Origin: Enterobacteriaceae bacterium UBA5654
Lineage (GTDB): Bacteria; Pseudomonadota; Gammaproteobacteria; Enterobacterales; Enterobacteriaceae
Assembly: GCA_002421005.1 (NCBI GenBank)
Contig: DIJC01000021.1
Span: forward strand, 124-64,123
Reading direction: 5' to 3'
DNA length: 64,000 nt
Shown here piece by piece: positions 54,168-63,002 of this stretch; within the stretch, counting starts at the first letter, position 1, and every line of letters starts with the position of its first letter. The position numbers were made by a program, and so were the translations under genes. The notes under the pieces are model-generated. The model saw only the letters and a list, made by a program, of their open reading frames with translations, ran no database searches and was not told the origin of the DNA.

Positions 54168-55220
54168 TTGGCCGTAACTAAACTCGCTAATGGAAAGTGG
54201 CAAGCTCAAGTATTCCCTAACGGCAGGGACGGGCGGCGCGTTCGTCGCCAGTTCGCCACGAAAGGGGAAGCGCAGGCATTCGAGCGCCACTTAAAAGATC
54301 AGTCTCAGGATAAGCCCTGGCTGGGCGAGAAAGCGGACAAGCGGCGCGTTAGGGATTTAGTAACAGCTTGGTATAACGCGCACGGCGTAACACTTGCAGA
54401 TGGTGAGAAGCGAAAAAGCGCCATGGAGTTTGCCTGCCTCGCCATGGGTGATCCGCTCGCTACTGAATTTAACGCAAAGCTGTTCTCTACTTATCGTGAA
54501 CAGCGTTTAAGCGGAAAAATAACGCGCTCTGACCGAGTGAAGACCGTAACCCCTCGAACAGTAAACCTTGAGCTGGCTTATTTCCGGGCTATGTTCAACG
54601 AATTGAAACGACTGGATGACTGGACCGCGCCCAACCCTCTTGAAAACGTCAGAGAGTTCAAAATTGCTGAGGTGGAGCTGGCCTGGCTGACGGTTGAAGA
54701 GGCAACACGTTTGCTTGAGGAATGCGAGAAAAGCAAAGCGGAAGATTTAACCACCATCGTTAAGATTTGCCTGGCAACCGGCGCGCGGTGGGGGGAGGCT
54801 GAGAATTTAACGGGCAAGCAGATCAGCCCGGGCAAGATCACTTTCATTAAAACGAAAGGCAAAAAAAACCGTGCAGTACCAATTAGTGATGAACTGTATA
54901 AATTGCTTCCCGAAAAGCGAACATCAAAGCCCATGTTTACTGGCTGCTACTCTGCCTTCAGGGGAGCAATCAAGCGTGCGGGGATCGAGTTGCCAGATGG
55001 GCAACTGTCGCACGTATTAAGACATACTTTTGCCAGCCATTTTATGATGCGCGGCGGCAATATTTTGGTACTCCAGCGAATCCTGGGTCATACGGATATT
55101 AAGGTGACTATGCGCTATGCGCACTTTGCGCCCGACCACCTCACAGAGGCCGTCACGCTCAACCCTCTTAACCTGATAAGTGGCAGCAAAATGGCAGCAG
55201 AGCCTAGCACTATGCAGTAA
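54168..55220 (+). CDS. Phage integrase (tyrosine recombinase)
   Basis: A 350-residue P2-family integrase with an arm-binding N-terminal domain (VTKLANGKWQAQVFPNGRDG) and catalytic residues in LATGARWGEAENL (Arg), LSHVLRHTFASHF (His-x-x-Arg) and LGHTDIKVTMRYAHF (Tyr). It starts with TTG after a strong AGGGGAGG. The last codons contain the 20-bp arm repeat. It lies next to the right att core in tRNA ileX, its evident target. Confidence 0.94.
   Translation: MAVTKLANGKWQAQVFPNGRDGRRVRRQFATKGEAQAFERHLKDQSQDKPWLGEKADKRRVRDLVTAWYNAHGVTLADGEKRKSAMEFACLAMGDPLATEFNAKLFSTYREQRLSGKITRSDRVKTVTPRTVNLELAYFRAMFNELKRLDDWTAPNPLENVREFKIAEVELAWLTVEEATRLLEECEKSKAEDLTTIVKICLATGARWGEAENLTGKQISPGKITFIKTKGKKNRAVPISDELYKLLPEKRTSKPMFTGCYSAFRGAIKRAGIELPDGQLSHVLRHTFASHFMMRGGNILVLQRILGHTDIKVTMRYAHFAPDHLTEAVTLNPLNLISGSKMAAEPSTMQ
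55181..55200 (+). repeat. 20-bp repeat near attR, candidate integrase arm site
   Basis: Identical to 34667-34686, located 92 bases inside the right core and within the 3' end of the integrase gene. Confidence 0.6.
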
Positions 55221-55292
55221 TTTTCCACAATATACGAACTTCTATGTGCCTGATTTTAATATAACTTACTGATTTTATTCGTATATAATTCG

Positions 55293-55339
55293 GACTCATA
55301 ATCGCTTGGTCGCTGGTTCAAGTCCAGCAGGGGCCACCA
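55293..55339 (+). repeat. attR core: 47-bp copy of the ileX 3' end
   Basis: Exact copy of 34550-34596 ending in CCACCA. It is followed by the hairpin AAGGGC...GCCCTT and a T-run, apparently the original ileX terminator displaced by the prophage. Confidence 0.92.
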
Positions 55340-55506
55340 GATACAGCAAGGGCTGGCGAGTAATCGTCGGCCCTTTTGCTTTTTATGGGGATACTCTCAA
55401 ACGGGATTCATAGAGTTTTATGGTTAATCAATAGCCATACAAATCAAACCTCTTTCACTTTTGATGTGAGAAACTGGCGCTACTACTCACTCAGAGGATG
55501 CATAGA

Positions 55507-55710
55507 ATGAAATGGATCTCGATGGAAGAACAAAAACCTACTCCGAAAATTCAATTTGCCCTGTTTTTGGTGGCAACTGATCGAGGGGTTGGCGTTGCTG
55601 AATACTGGCCGATGGATGGTTTCAGAAACCTTAGAATCAGCGGAAACACACAATACTCGTCATATGATGTAACTCATTGGATGCCGCTTCCATATCCGCC
55701 TGCAGAATGA
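55507..55710 (+). CDS. DUF551-type small protein
   Basis: A 67-residue protein with the DUF551 layout: MKWISMEEQKPTPK at the start, a strand-rich middle and THWMPLPYPPAE at the end. Such proteins are frequent in phages and islands, with no known function. It lies in the 1.34-kb stretch between the second and third ileX copies and is probably leftover cargo from an older element. Confidence 0.7.
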   Translation: MKWISMEEQKPTPKIQFALFLVATDRGVGVAEYWPMDGFRNLRISGNTQYSSYDVTHWMPLPYPPAE

Positions 55711-55989
55711 CCATAACCCGCCGCCTGGCGGGTTTTCTCTACCATGGTATAGCAGCTATATCTTCTAAGACGCGCAGTGAGCGATATTTACAGACTCGTT
55801 ACTCATTAGCAGTTGTTAGATTTCGGGCGAAGAGAGCAATACAAAACATTAAAAAATCAGTGGGCAATGCCATGTGGTGAATGGGTTATTTTTTATTCAT
55901 ATTCACACTTATACTGCGCTTGTTTCCGCTTTGGCTCACATATAAACAGCCCCATGCCTCCCGCAGTTCAACGCATGGAGCCAACACTT

Positions 55990-56262
55990 TTAGTCTGGCA
56001 ACTCCGCAGTTAAACGTCCATCAGAATGCCGATACATATAATCAAATCCCATATCGTTACCTAAATAACCGCGTCCAAAAACCGCAGCTCGGGGAAATCT
56101 CAAACCGGTTAACTGCCTCATCTTCCAATCTGGGGCGACTTTATCTATATCAGCCCCCTCACCTAATGCCTTGAACTCAGGCAAGGTGAGCGATGTTTTA
56201 ATTCCATCAATCGTATAATCAAAACGAGTTTCACTCGTGATCTGTAATGGTGCTTTTTTCAT
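55990..56262 (-). CDS. Unidentified 90-residue protein
   Basis: Starts MKKAPLQITSETRFDYTIDG after AGGAG (9 bases). The middle holds LTLPEFKALGEGADIDKVAP and the end GNDMGFDYMYRHSDGRLTAE. No membrane segment or known motif; acidic and strand-rich by eye. It sits alone in the repeat-flanked segment. I do not recognise the family; the clear ribosome site and codon use make it a likely gene. Confidence 0.55.
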   Translation of the reverse strand: MKKAPLQITSETRFDYTIDGIKTSLTLPEFKALGEGADIDKVAPDWKMRQLTGLRFPRAAVFGRGYLGNDMGFDYMYRHSDGRLTAELPD

Positions 56263-57028
56263 ATGAACCAACTCCTAGCTGAATGAAATATTATTAACTC
56301 ACATGGAGTTATGTTTTTTTCAACAAATGATGCGCATAGGAGAAGCGATTGAATGTTATCCAGTGATGTTCGATACACATACTCAAATTAACAGCTCTAC
56401 ACATCGGTAACTTAAACTGGTGCAGGTGGATCGCCAGATTACTTACTCTGGCTGCCGTAATATAAGCCTGCGCACTGGCGGCTTAGCAAATGCGAACCGG
56501 AAGGATACAGCACAGCCTTTCGCAGACCGGGCTTAGATACCATCAGTACCGGCCACCATGAGCCAGAACCGTGCAGCCAACTGCATAGCGACACAATTCC
56601 GCCCAGTTTTTTTAGCGATAACAAACGTCTTTTGTCTTACTGCTTACCATCAGAACCTGAACAAATCTATACATGTTGGACTCCGAGAACCTTATCAAAT
56701 GCCATCAGGTACGCACGCAAAAACCTCATAATCGCTTGGTCGCTGGTTCAAGTCCAGCAGGGGCCGCCAGATACAGCAAGGGCTGGCGAGTAATCGTCGG
56801 CCCTTTTGCTTTTTGCGAAAGAACCAAACGCCCCCTCCCCCTGCCACTAATAGAGACATTGAAATGGTGAGATGTTAGTATCATGCGCCACTGGAAACGG
56901 TGACGAGTATGCGACAACGCATGGCTCGTTTCCTGTTTAACGTCTTGATTTGTATAAACATCATTACGGGGCACAACGAGTAAAAATGAACGCACCTGTG
57001 AATAAAAGATGACCGGAGTAACATTAGA
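56263..57028. other. Gene-poor stretch holding the third ileX copy
   Basis: AT-rich DNA with no gene I can support. From about 56440 to 56620 it has a different, GC-richer character and may be a remnant of a mobile element. The repeat at 56725-56814 and a 215-base leader to mod complete it. Confidence 0.5.
56725..56814 (+). repeat. Third copy of the ileX 3' end plus terminator
   Basis: 90 bases, from CTCATAAT to the terminator T-run, identical to 55295-55384 except one base (CCGCCA for CCACCA). It bounds a 1.34-kb segment and marks an earlier insertion at ileX. Confidence 0.9.
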
Positions 57029-58999
57029 ATGATTAAAGATATTCAACAGTATAATGAGCTTGTTACTCCGAATAGTCAGTTCATGGATGAGTTAAAAGAT
57101 AAATTACCTGAGTTTTTCACTGCCGATAAATATGACGAAGAAGGCACCCTGGTTGAGAAAGGGACGTTTGATTTTGATAAATTCAGGCTGGCATTAAAAG
57201 CGCGTAACGTTGATGAGCTGTCCAGCGGATATCAGCTTGATTTCATTGGTAAAGACTACGCTAAAAAGCAGTCTGGCGAAAAGTCGACGACGGTCATTGT
57301 GCCGGATGTGGATCACAATCAGCTGCCTGAAAACCAGAACAGCCATAATTTATTCCTGACCGGAGATAATTTAGACGTTCTGCGTCATTTGCAGAACAAC
57401 TATATTAATGCCGTCGATATGATTTATATCGACCCACCCTATAATACCGGTTCGGATGGCTTTGTTTATCCTGATAAGTTTGAATATAGCGATAAAAACC
57501 TCAGGGATATGTTTGGCCTCAGTGACAGCGAACTGGAAAGGTTAAAATCGATTCAGGGGAAAGCGACCCACTCGGCGTGGCTGACGTTTATGTATCCGCG
57601 CCTGCTGTTAGCCAGACGCCTGTTAAAAGAGAGCGGCGCGATTTTCATCTCCATTGATGACAACGAATCCGCAAACCTGAAGCTGCTGTGTGACGATGTG
57701 TTTGGTGAAAGCAGTTTTGTGGCGTCGGTGATTTGGCAAAAGAAATACACCCGCTCCAACGACGCCCGCTGGTTCTCCGACAACCATGAGTACATTCACG
57801 TCTACGCCAAAAACAAAGAATCGTTCGCAATCTTTGGTCAGGAGCGCGATGAAGCGCAGCTTAAGTCCTATCAGAATAAAGATAACCATCCGAAAGGCCC
57901 GTGGAAATCAACGCCGCTCCATGCCAAAAGTGGGACCAATACTTCCGCCTATACCTTTAAAAACGGCGTGACCTGGCAACCACCGCGCGGCACCTACCGT
58001 CGTTTTAATGACGAGTCCATGCGCGCGATGGATGAGGCCAACGAGATTTGGTTTGGCGAAAACGGTGAGCAGATCCCGCAGCGTAAATCCTTTTTGGCGG
58101 AAGTTAAAAGCACCGTGGTTCCGGTCACGCTGTGGCCGTATCAGGAAGTGGGCCACAACCACGAAGCCAATAACGACCTTAAAGCGCTGGGGCTGGGCGG
58201 GCTATTTGATAACCCGAAGCCCGTGCGCCTGCTGGAACGCATAATCACCCTGTGTACTGGAAATAACCAGCAGCAGATCGTACTGGACTTCTTCGCCGGA
58301 TCGGGCACCACCGCGCAGGCGGTGATGCGCCTCAACGCGCAGCACCAGGGAAACCGTAAATTTATTCTCTGTACGCTGGATGAGCAAACCAATCCACGGG
58401 GCGAAGCCCGGCGTTCCGGCTATGAGACTATTGATGCTATCTGCCGCGAGCGCGTTAAGCGCGCCGCTGACGAAATCCGCGCCCGCCAGCCGGATACCCC
58501 GCTGGATCTCGGCTTTAAGCACTATCGGTTTGTCACCCCGCAGCAGCAAACGCTGGACGATCTGGACAGTTTTGATATGGCAAGCGGCCAGTTCCTCAAT
58601 ACCAGCGGCCAGATCGCCGCGTTCAGCGAATCGGGTTTTGACGACATGATCTCGCCTTTTTCCGCCCGTGGACTGGGGATCGCCGGGAGCGCCAGCGGGG
58701 AAGAAACCATTCTGACCACCTGGCTGGTCGCCGATGGCTACAAGATGGATATCAACGTGCAGCCGCTTGATTTTGCAGGCTATCCGGCAAGCCGGGTCGA
58801 CGACACGCGTGTTTATCTGATTGCCGGGGGATGGAGTACCGCGCAGACCCGCGAACTGCTTAATCGGATCGGCACCCATCAGTTGCCGGTGCAAACGGTG
58901 GTGATCTACGGCTACTCCTTCGATCTTACCTCCCTTCATGAACTGGAAATCGGTCTGAAGCAGCTCGATCAAAAAGTTAATCTGGTGAAAAGGTACTAA
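57029..58999 (+). CDS. mod: Type III restriction-modification methyltransferase Mod
   Basis: N6-adenine methyltransferase and recognition subunit of a type III system. In the 656-residue protein the catalytic motif DPPYNTGSDGFVYPDKFEYS starts at residue 135, and the AdoMet motif VLDFFAGSGTTAQAV is near 420. This catalytic-first order is the beta class normal for Mod. The target-recognition region lies between them. No simple-sequence repeat is seen that would make it phase variable. Ten bases separate it from res. Confidence 0.96.
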   Translation: MIKDIQQYNELVTPNSQFMDELKDKLPEFFTADKYDEEGTLVEKGTFDFDKFRLALKARNVDELSSGYQLDFIGKDYAKKQSGEKSTTVIVPDVDHNQLPENQNSHNLFLTGDNLDVLRHLQNNYINAVDMIYIDPPYNTGSDGFVYPDKFEYSDKNLRDMFGLSDSELERLKSIQGKATHSAWLTFMYPRLLLARRLLKESGAIFISIDDNESANLKLLCDDVFGESSFVASVIWQKKYTRSNDARWFSDNHEYIHVYAKNKESFAIFGQERDEAQLKSYQNKDNHPKGPWKSTPLHAKSGTNTSAYTFKNGVTWQPPRGTYRRFNDESMRAMDEANEIWFGENGEQIPQRKSFLAEVKSTVVPVTLWPYQEVGHNHEANNDLKALGLGGLFDNPKPVRLLERIITLCTGNNQQQIVLDFFAGSGTTAQAVMRLNAQHQGNRKFILCTLDEQTNPRGEARRSGYETIDAICRERVKRAADEIRARQPDTPLDLGFKHYRFVTPQQQTLDDLDSFDMASGQFLNTSGQIAAFSESGFDDMISPFSARGLGIAGSASGEETILTTWLVADGYKMDINVQPLDFAGYPASRVDDTRVYLIAGGWSTAQTRELLNRIGTHQLPVQTVVIYGYSFDLTSLHELEIGLKQLDQKVNLVKRY

Positions 59000-59008
59000 G
59001 GGGCAGCA

Positions 59009-61969
59009 ATGAAAATCTTACTGGAAGAATTGCCCCACCAGGAAGCTGCGCTGGCGGCGATCCTGGCAAACTTTGCCGGTCTTGACCGCGAGACGCCGGA
59101 CGACAATATCTATGCGAACCCGCCGATTGTGGGCCGCTATGACGAGCGCAGTCATATTGACGTCAAAATGGAAACCGGGACGGGGAAAACCTACGTTTAT
59201 ACCCGGCTGATTTACGAATTACACCGCCGCTACGGGCTGTTTAAATTCGTGATTGTGGTGCCAACGCCAGCCATTAAAGAAGGCGCACGCAGCTTTATTA
59301 CCAGCGATTACGCGCGCCAGCATTTTTCCCAGTTTTATGAAAATGCGCGTATTGAATTATGCAGTATTAATGCCGGGGATTTTAAGACGAAATCCGGGCG
59401 CAAGAACTTTCCGGCGCAGCTCATCAGTTTTACCGATGCGACGCGTCGTAACGATCATATGATCCAGGTGCTGCTGATTAACGCGCAAATGCTGAATTCA
59501 GCCAGCATGACCCGCGATGATTACGATCAGACGCTGATTGGCGGGCTAACCTCACCGGTAGAAGGTCTTAAAAATACTCGCCCGATCGTGATTATGGATG
59601 AACCGCACCGCTTTGCGCGCGACAACAAATATTACAAAGCGATCGAAGCTATCCAGCCGCAAATTATTATCCGCTTTGGTGCCACCTTCCCGGAAATAGA
59701 GGAAGGCAAAGGCAAAAATAAGATCGTGCGAAAAGATTACTACCGCCATCAACCTCAGTTCGATCTTAATGCGGTCGATGCCTTTAACGGCGGGCTGGTA
59801 AAAGGCATTGATATTTATTATCCCAATCTCTCTGAAGCGCAGGCGACAAATCGCTATATCGTCGAGAGCGTCACGGCAAAAAAACTGGTCCTCCGGCAGG
59901 GCAGCCGTAAATTTGACGTGGGCGTGGGCGAGAATCTGGCCGATGTCGATGCCAGCTTTGAAGGCAATATTGAATATGCAGGCAGCAAAATGTTATCGAA
60001 CGATCTGGAGCTGGAAGCGGGCATGGCGCTGGTGCCCGGCACGTTCGTTAACAGCTATCAGGAACTGATCGTCCAGGATGCCCTCGATAAACATTTTATT
60101 GCTGAACAGGATAATTTCCTGCGCGGCAATCTGCCGGAAAATAACGCGCCGCGCATAAAATCGTTAAGTCTGTTCTTTATCGATCATATTAAAAGCTACC
60201 GCGAGCGTGACGGCTGGTTAAAGCAGACCTTTGAGCGCCTGCTGCGTCAGAAGCTGATTGCGCTGATCGCCGACTACGAACGTAAGCGGCTGCCGCGCGA
60301 GGTGGAATATCTGGATTTTCTGCGCTCCACGCTTGCCAGCCTGAACACGGCTAACCAGAACGTTCACGCCGGATATTTTGGCGAAGACCGGGGCAGCGGC
60401 GATGAGGCTATTCAGGCAGAAATTGATGATATTCTGAAAAATAAACAGAAGTTGCTGAGCTTTAAAGATGCCACTGGCAACTGGGAAACCCGCCGTTTTC
60501 TGTTTTCAAAATGGACGCTGCGCGAAGGCTGGGACAACCCCAACGTTTTTGTTATCGCCAAACTGCGCACCTCCGGGAGCGAATCCAGCAAAATCCAGGA
60601 AGTAGGCCGTGGCCTGCGCCTGCCGGTCGATGAAAACGGCCATCGCGTTCAGCAGGAAGAGTGGCCTTCCCGACTGGCGTTTTTGATTGGCTACGACGAG
60701 AAAGATTTTGCCCGCACGCTGGTAAACGAAATTAACAGCGACAGCAGGATCTCCCTCAACGAGCATACGCTGGATGAGTCGATGATCAGACTGATCGTCA
60801 CCGCGCGTCAGAAATCCGTCCCGGCGTTTACCGAAGAAGATTTACTGCACGATCTCGACGCCAAAAAGATCATCACCCGTAATAACGACTTTTTATCATC
60901 AGTGACGATCGACGGGATCAGCAAAAGTGGTTTTGCATGGCTGCTGCATTATTATCCTGAACTGGATAGCGCCCGCGTCAGGGCCGACCGAATTATTGAT
61001 AATAAACCGTCGGCAAAACTGCGCGTGAAACTGCGTAAAGAGAACTGGGATCGGCTTCAGGAAGTCTGGCTGCAATTCTCACGCCGCTACATGCTGCAAT
61101 TTGACCGTACCGACGCCGTACTGCAACAAATTGCCGAAGAGGTGATGGGTAATAAAGCGCATTATGTTCGCCAGAGGCCCAGCCAGACCCGGCAGACGCT
61201 TGCCGTCAGCCATGAAGAAGGTCAGTACAGCGTGCTGCAACAGGACAGCGATTATGCGTCGCAAGGCTCTCTTGCGGGCATGAAATATGGCCTGTTTATC
61301 CGCCAATTGGTGCAGCGCACCAATCTGCCGGTGAAAGTGGTCCATCCGCTGGTGATGACCACCCTGCGCGATGTCCTGCACGGGGAGTCGCAGTTTTTAA
61401 GCCACAGCACGCTGGATAATCTGGTACGCGAGTTCCGCCAGCGTTTTGATGAGCACTTTGCTCAGGGCTATGCGTATTTGCCGCTCGATTTTCAGGCCTC
61501 AACGTCAGTGTTTGATGCCACCCGGCAGACCTTCCGGGATGACATCTCCGCTGAAATTCTCGGTAAAATGGCCAGTGAAACCGCCATTGACGATAAACGC
61601 TATCTGTATGAACTGCCGCCGTTGCGGTATGACAGCCTCGATCCTGAACTGAAGCTGTTACAGCACCACTATCCGCCAAAAGTGGCGGTATTTGGCAAGC
61701 TGCCCAGGCGAGCGATCCAGGTGCCGAAATACACCGGCGGCACGACCACGCCTGATTTCGTGTATCTGATTGAGCGCGAAGACGCCACCCGCGTTTTCCT
61801 GCTCATTGAGACCAAAGCGGAAAATATGCGGGTTGGTGACGCGGTTATTGCCGACGCGCAGCGGACGTTTTTTGAGATGTTGCGCGAGCAGGCGATTAAC
61901 GTCGAGTTTGAGGTGGCAACCAATGCTCAGGCGGTATTCGATAAAATTGAACGCCTGACCGGGAAATAA
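59009..61969 (+). CDS. res: Type III restriction enzyme Res subunit
   Basis: Helicase-nuclease subunit that translocates or diffuses and cuts DNA with unmethylated head-to-head sites. In 986 residues, Walker A is METGTGKTYVY (about 54-64), the DEAD-type box is IMDEPHRF near 196, helicase motif VI is in SKIQEVGRGLRLP, and the C-terminal PD-(D/E)XK nuclease has TPDF at 914 and ETK at 934-936. All motifs are intact, so with Mod the system looks complete. Confidence 0.96.
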   Translation: MKILLEELPHQEAALAAILANFAGLDRETPDDNIYANPPIVGRYDERSHIDVKMETGTGKTYVYTRLIYELHRRYGLFKFVIVVPTPAIKEGARSFITSDYARQHFSQFYENARIELCSINAGDFKTKSGRKNFPAQLISFTDATRRNDHMIQVLLINAQMLNSASMTRDDYDQTLIGGLTSPVEGLKNTRPIVIMDEPHRFARDNKYYKAIEAIQPQIIIRFGATFPEIEEGKGKNKIVRKDYYRHQPQFDLNAVDAFNGGLVKGIDIYYPNLSEAQATNRYIVESVTAKKLVLRQGSRKFDVGVGENLADVDASFEGNIEYAGSKMLSNDLELEAGMALVPGTFVNSYQELIVQDALDKHFIAEQDNFLRGNLPENNAPRIKSLSLFFIDHIKSYRERDGWLKQTFERLLRQKLIALIADYERKRLPREVEYLDFLRSTLASLNTANQNVHAGYFGEDRGSGDEAIQAEIDDILKNKQKLLSFKDATGNWETRRFLFSKWTLREGWDNPNVFVIAKLRTSGSESSKIQEVGRGLRLPVDENGHRVQQEEWPSRLAFLIGYDEKDFARTLVNEINSDSRISLNEHTLDESMIRLIVTARQKSVPAFTEEDLLHDLDAKKIITRNNDFLSSVTIDGISKSGFAWLLHYYPELDSARVRADRIIDNKPSAKLRVKLRKENWDRLQEVWLQFSRRYMLQFDRTDAVLQQIAEEVMGNKAHYVRQRPSQTRQTLAVSHEEGQYSVLQQDSDYASQGSLAGMKYGLFIRQLVQRTNLPVKVVHPLVMTTLRDVLHGESQFLSHSTLDNLVREFRQRFDEHFAQGYAYLPLDFQASTSVFDATRQTFRDDISAEILGKMASETAIDDKRYLYELPPLRYDSLDPELKLLQHHYPPKVAVFGKLPRRAIQVPKYTGGTTTPDFVYLIEREDATRVFLLIETKAENMRVGDAVIADAQRTFFEMLREQAINVEFEVATNAQAVFDKIERLTGK

Positions 61970-61972
61970 ACA

Positions 61973-62003
61973 GCACCCGTGAGCGCATGGCGTTCGCGGG
62001 TGC
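61973..62003 (+). terminator. Hairpin after res
   Basis: GCACCCG and CGGGTGC start a stem that continues inward with G-T pairs, right after the res stop. It separates res from the next gene. Confidence 0.55.
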
Positions 62004-62026
62004 AACCCCCTGAATATTTGGAGATG

Positions 62027-62055
62027 TTGTCAGATCGCGAGTGCGGTACTATTAC
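62027..62055 (+). promoter_or_regulatory. Promoter of the 304-residue gene
   Basis: TTGTCA and TATTAC separated by exactly 17 bases, 33 bases before the start codon. The gene therefore has its own promoter and is not simply co-transcribed with mod-res. Confidence 0.55.
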
Positions 62056-62087
62056 CGGATCACATTTTCGCTGGTAAGGCAGGACGT

Positions 62088-63002
62088 ATGATTATCTCCG
62101 AACCTGATACACTAAAAAGATGCGACAACCCGGCCATTCGCGCGAAATCTAACGCCATCACTGGCACCCCCGAGGACTGGTTTTCGGCCAGCAACCTCGC
62201 GCAAATTAACCGCAAGCGCCTGCACTTTGATTTTTTTGTTAACTGGAAAACGTACCAGTTAGATCGTGATATCTGGTTTAAACGCACTCTTTCTGTTCCG
62301 GTCGATAATCTGGAACTTCAGGATATTGCCGCGACCTTAATAGCATATGAAACGCGCGACGGCATGGAGACTCTCTGTCAGTTCTGCCAGAAATACGATC
62401 TGAAAGCGCACTTTGTGATTTTTAACGATGCAGACTGGCATGAAGATAAGCCTCTCATCATGCTAAGCATTGATTATTACGATTCCAGCACAGGACATTT
62501 TCAGCTCTCGTTTAATAAGATCAACGTCAGCGCGTTCAGAAATATCATCGCGCAGAAAACGGGCGAACGATTTCACATGGGCAAGCCGCTGACGTTCAGC
62601 ACCTCTTTGCTGGAATGTTATTTATCGAGAACCGATACTCCTTACCCCGGCGACGTTGATGCCATCATAATTGATGAAAACTATCAGGCGAAGTTTATCC
62701 TTGAGTACAAAAAGCATAATTTAAATACGCCGATTAACGAGCAACGGCTGGGAAATTACTATCCGAAACGAGATAAGCGCAAATATGACCGGCTGAATAT
62801 TCTGGCCAACTACCTGGACGCTAAACTTTCGACGCTGTATTACACCACCGATGAGCGCAAAGAAACCAAAATTGAACTGAATAATAAGGGCAAATCAGAA
62901 CTCAATATTTGGGGATCGAAATGCCTGCCGTCACCGGACAACAAAAATAATGCGCAGCAGGTGCAGGAGTACATCACTAACGTAAATGCGCTTCACCGCT
63001 GA
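62088..63002 (+). CDS. PD-(D/E)XK nuclease-like protein beside the type III R-M genes
   Basis: A 304-residue protein I do not recognise as a named family. Residues ~170-212 show a nuclease-like pattern: helix with Glu176 (STSLLECYLSRT), PGDVDAIIID with Asp189/191, and FILEYKKH with Glu206-x-Lys208. The N-terminal 170 residues are mixed strand/helix (NWKTYQLDRDIWFKRTLSV). A basic patch KRDKRKYDRLN follows the core. It starts after GGCAGGA. Its 3' end overlaps the convergent LysR gene by 26 bases. It could be an extra defence nuclease, but cutting is not proved. Confidence 0.6.
   Translation: MIISEPDTLKRCDNPAIRAKSNAITGTPEDWFSASNLAQINRKRLHFDFFVNWKTYQLDRDIWFKRTLSVPVDNLELQDIAATLIAYETRDGMETLCQFCQKYDLKAHFVIFNDADWHEDKPLIMLSIDYYDSSTGHFQLSFNKINVSAFRNIIAQKTGERFHMGKPLTFSTSLLECYLSRTDTPYPGDVDAIIIDENYQAKFILEYKKHNLNTPINEQRLGNYYPKRDKRKYDRLNILANYLDAKLSTLYYTTDERKETKIELNNKGKSELNIWGSKCLPSPDNKNNAQQVQEYITNVNALHR

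Larger units (their letters stand above)
34597..55339. mobile_element. P2/186-like prophage with a large internal deletion, inserted in ileX
   Basis: About 20.7 kb between the two 47-bp att cores. From left to right it encodes ogr, D, U, T, an L::E' fusion, M, N, O (minus strand), P and Q (plus), a two-gene cargo unit, cos, SOS genes, A, dam and early genes (minus), then CI and integrase (plus). This is the P2 order. Missing are all genes normally between L and T: X, holin/lysozyme/Rz genes, R, S, V, W, J, I, H, G, FI, FII and E. The regulator types (CI, CII, LexA-boxed DinI-like gene) resemble phage 186 more than P2. It should be able to excise, replicate and package in principle, but not lyse or build a tail by itself. 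Confidence 0.93.

Noticed and set aside
34597..55339. P2 old, tin, fun or retron-type defence genes
   Set aside because: None found; the only cargo pair in the expected area is the kinase/HIRAN unit.
55261..55339. Second functional tRNA-Ile at attR
   Set aside because: Only the 3' half (anticodon stem to CCA) is present; the acceptor 5' strand and D arm are missing.
56439..56624. 61-codon minus-strand open frame beginning MLSLKKLGGIVSLC
   Set aside because: It could be a mobile-element scrap, but there is no convincing ribosome site and I cannot place it in a family.
57029..58999. Possible phase-variable mod gene (phasevarion)
   Set aside because: No tetra- or pentanucleotide repeat tract or homopolymer run is visible in or before the gene.
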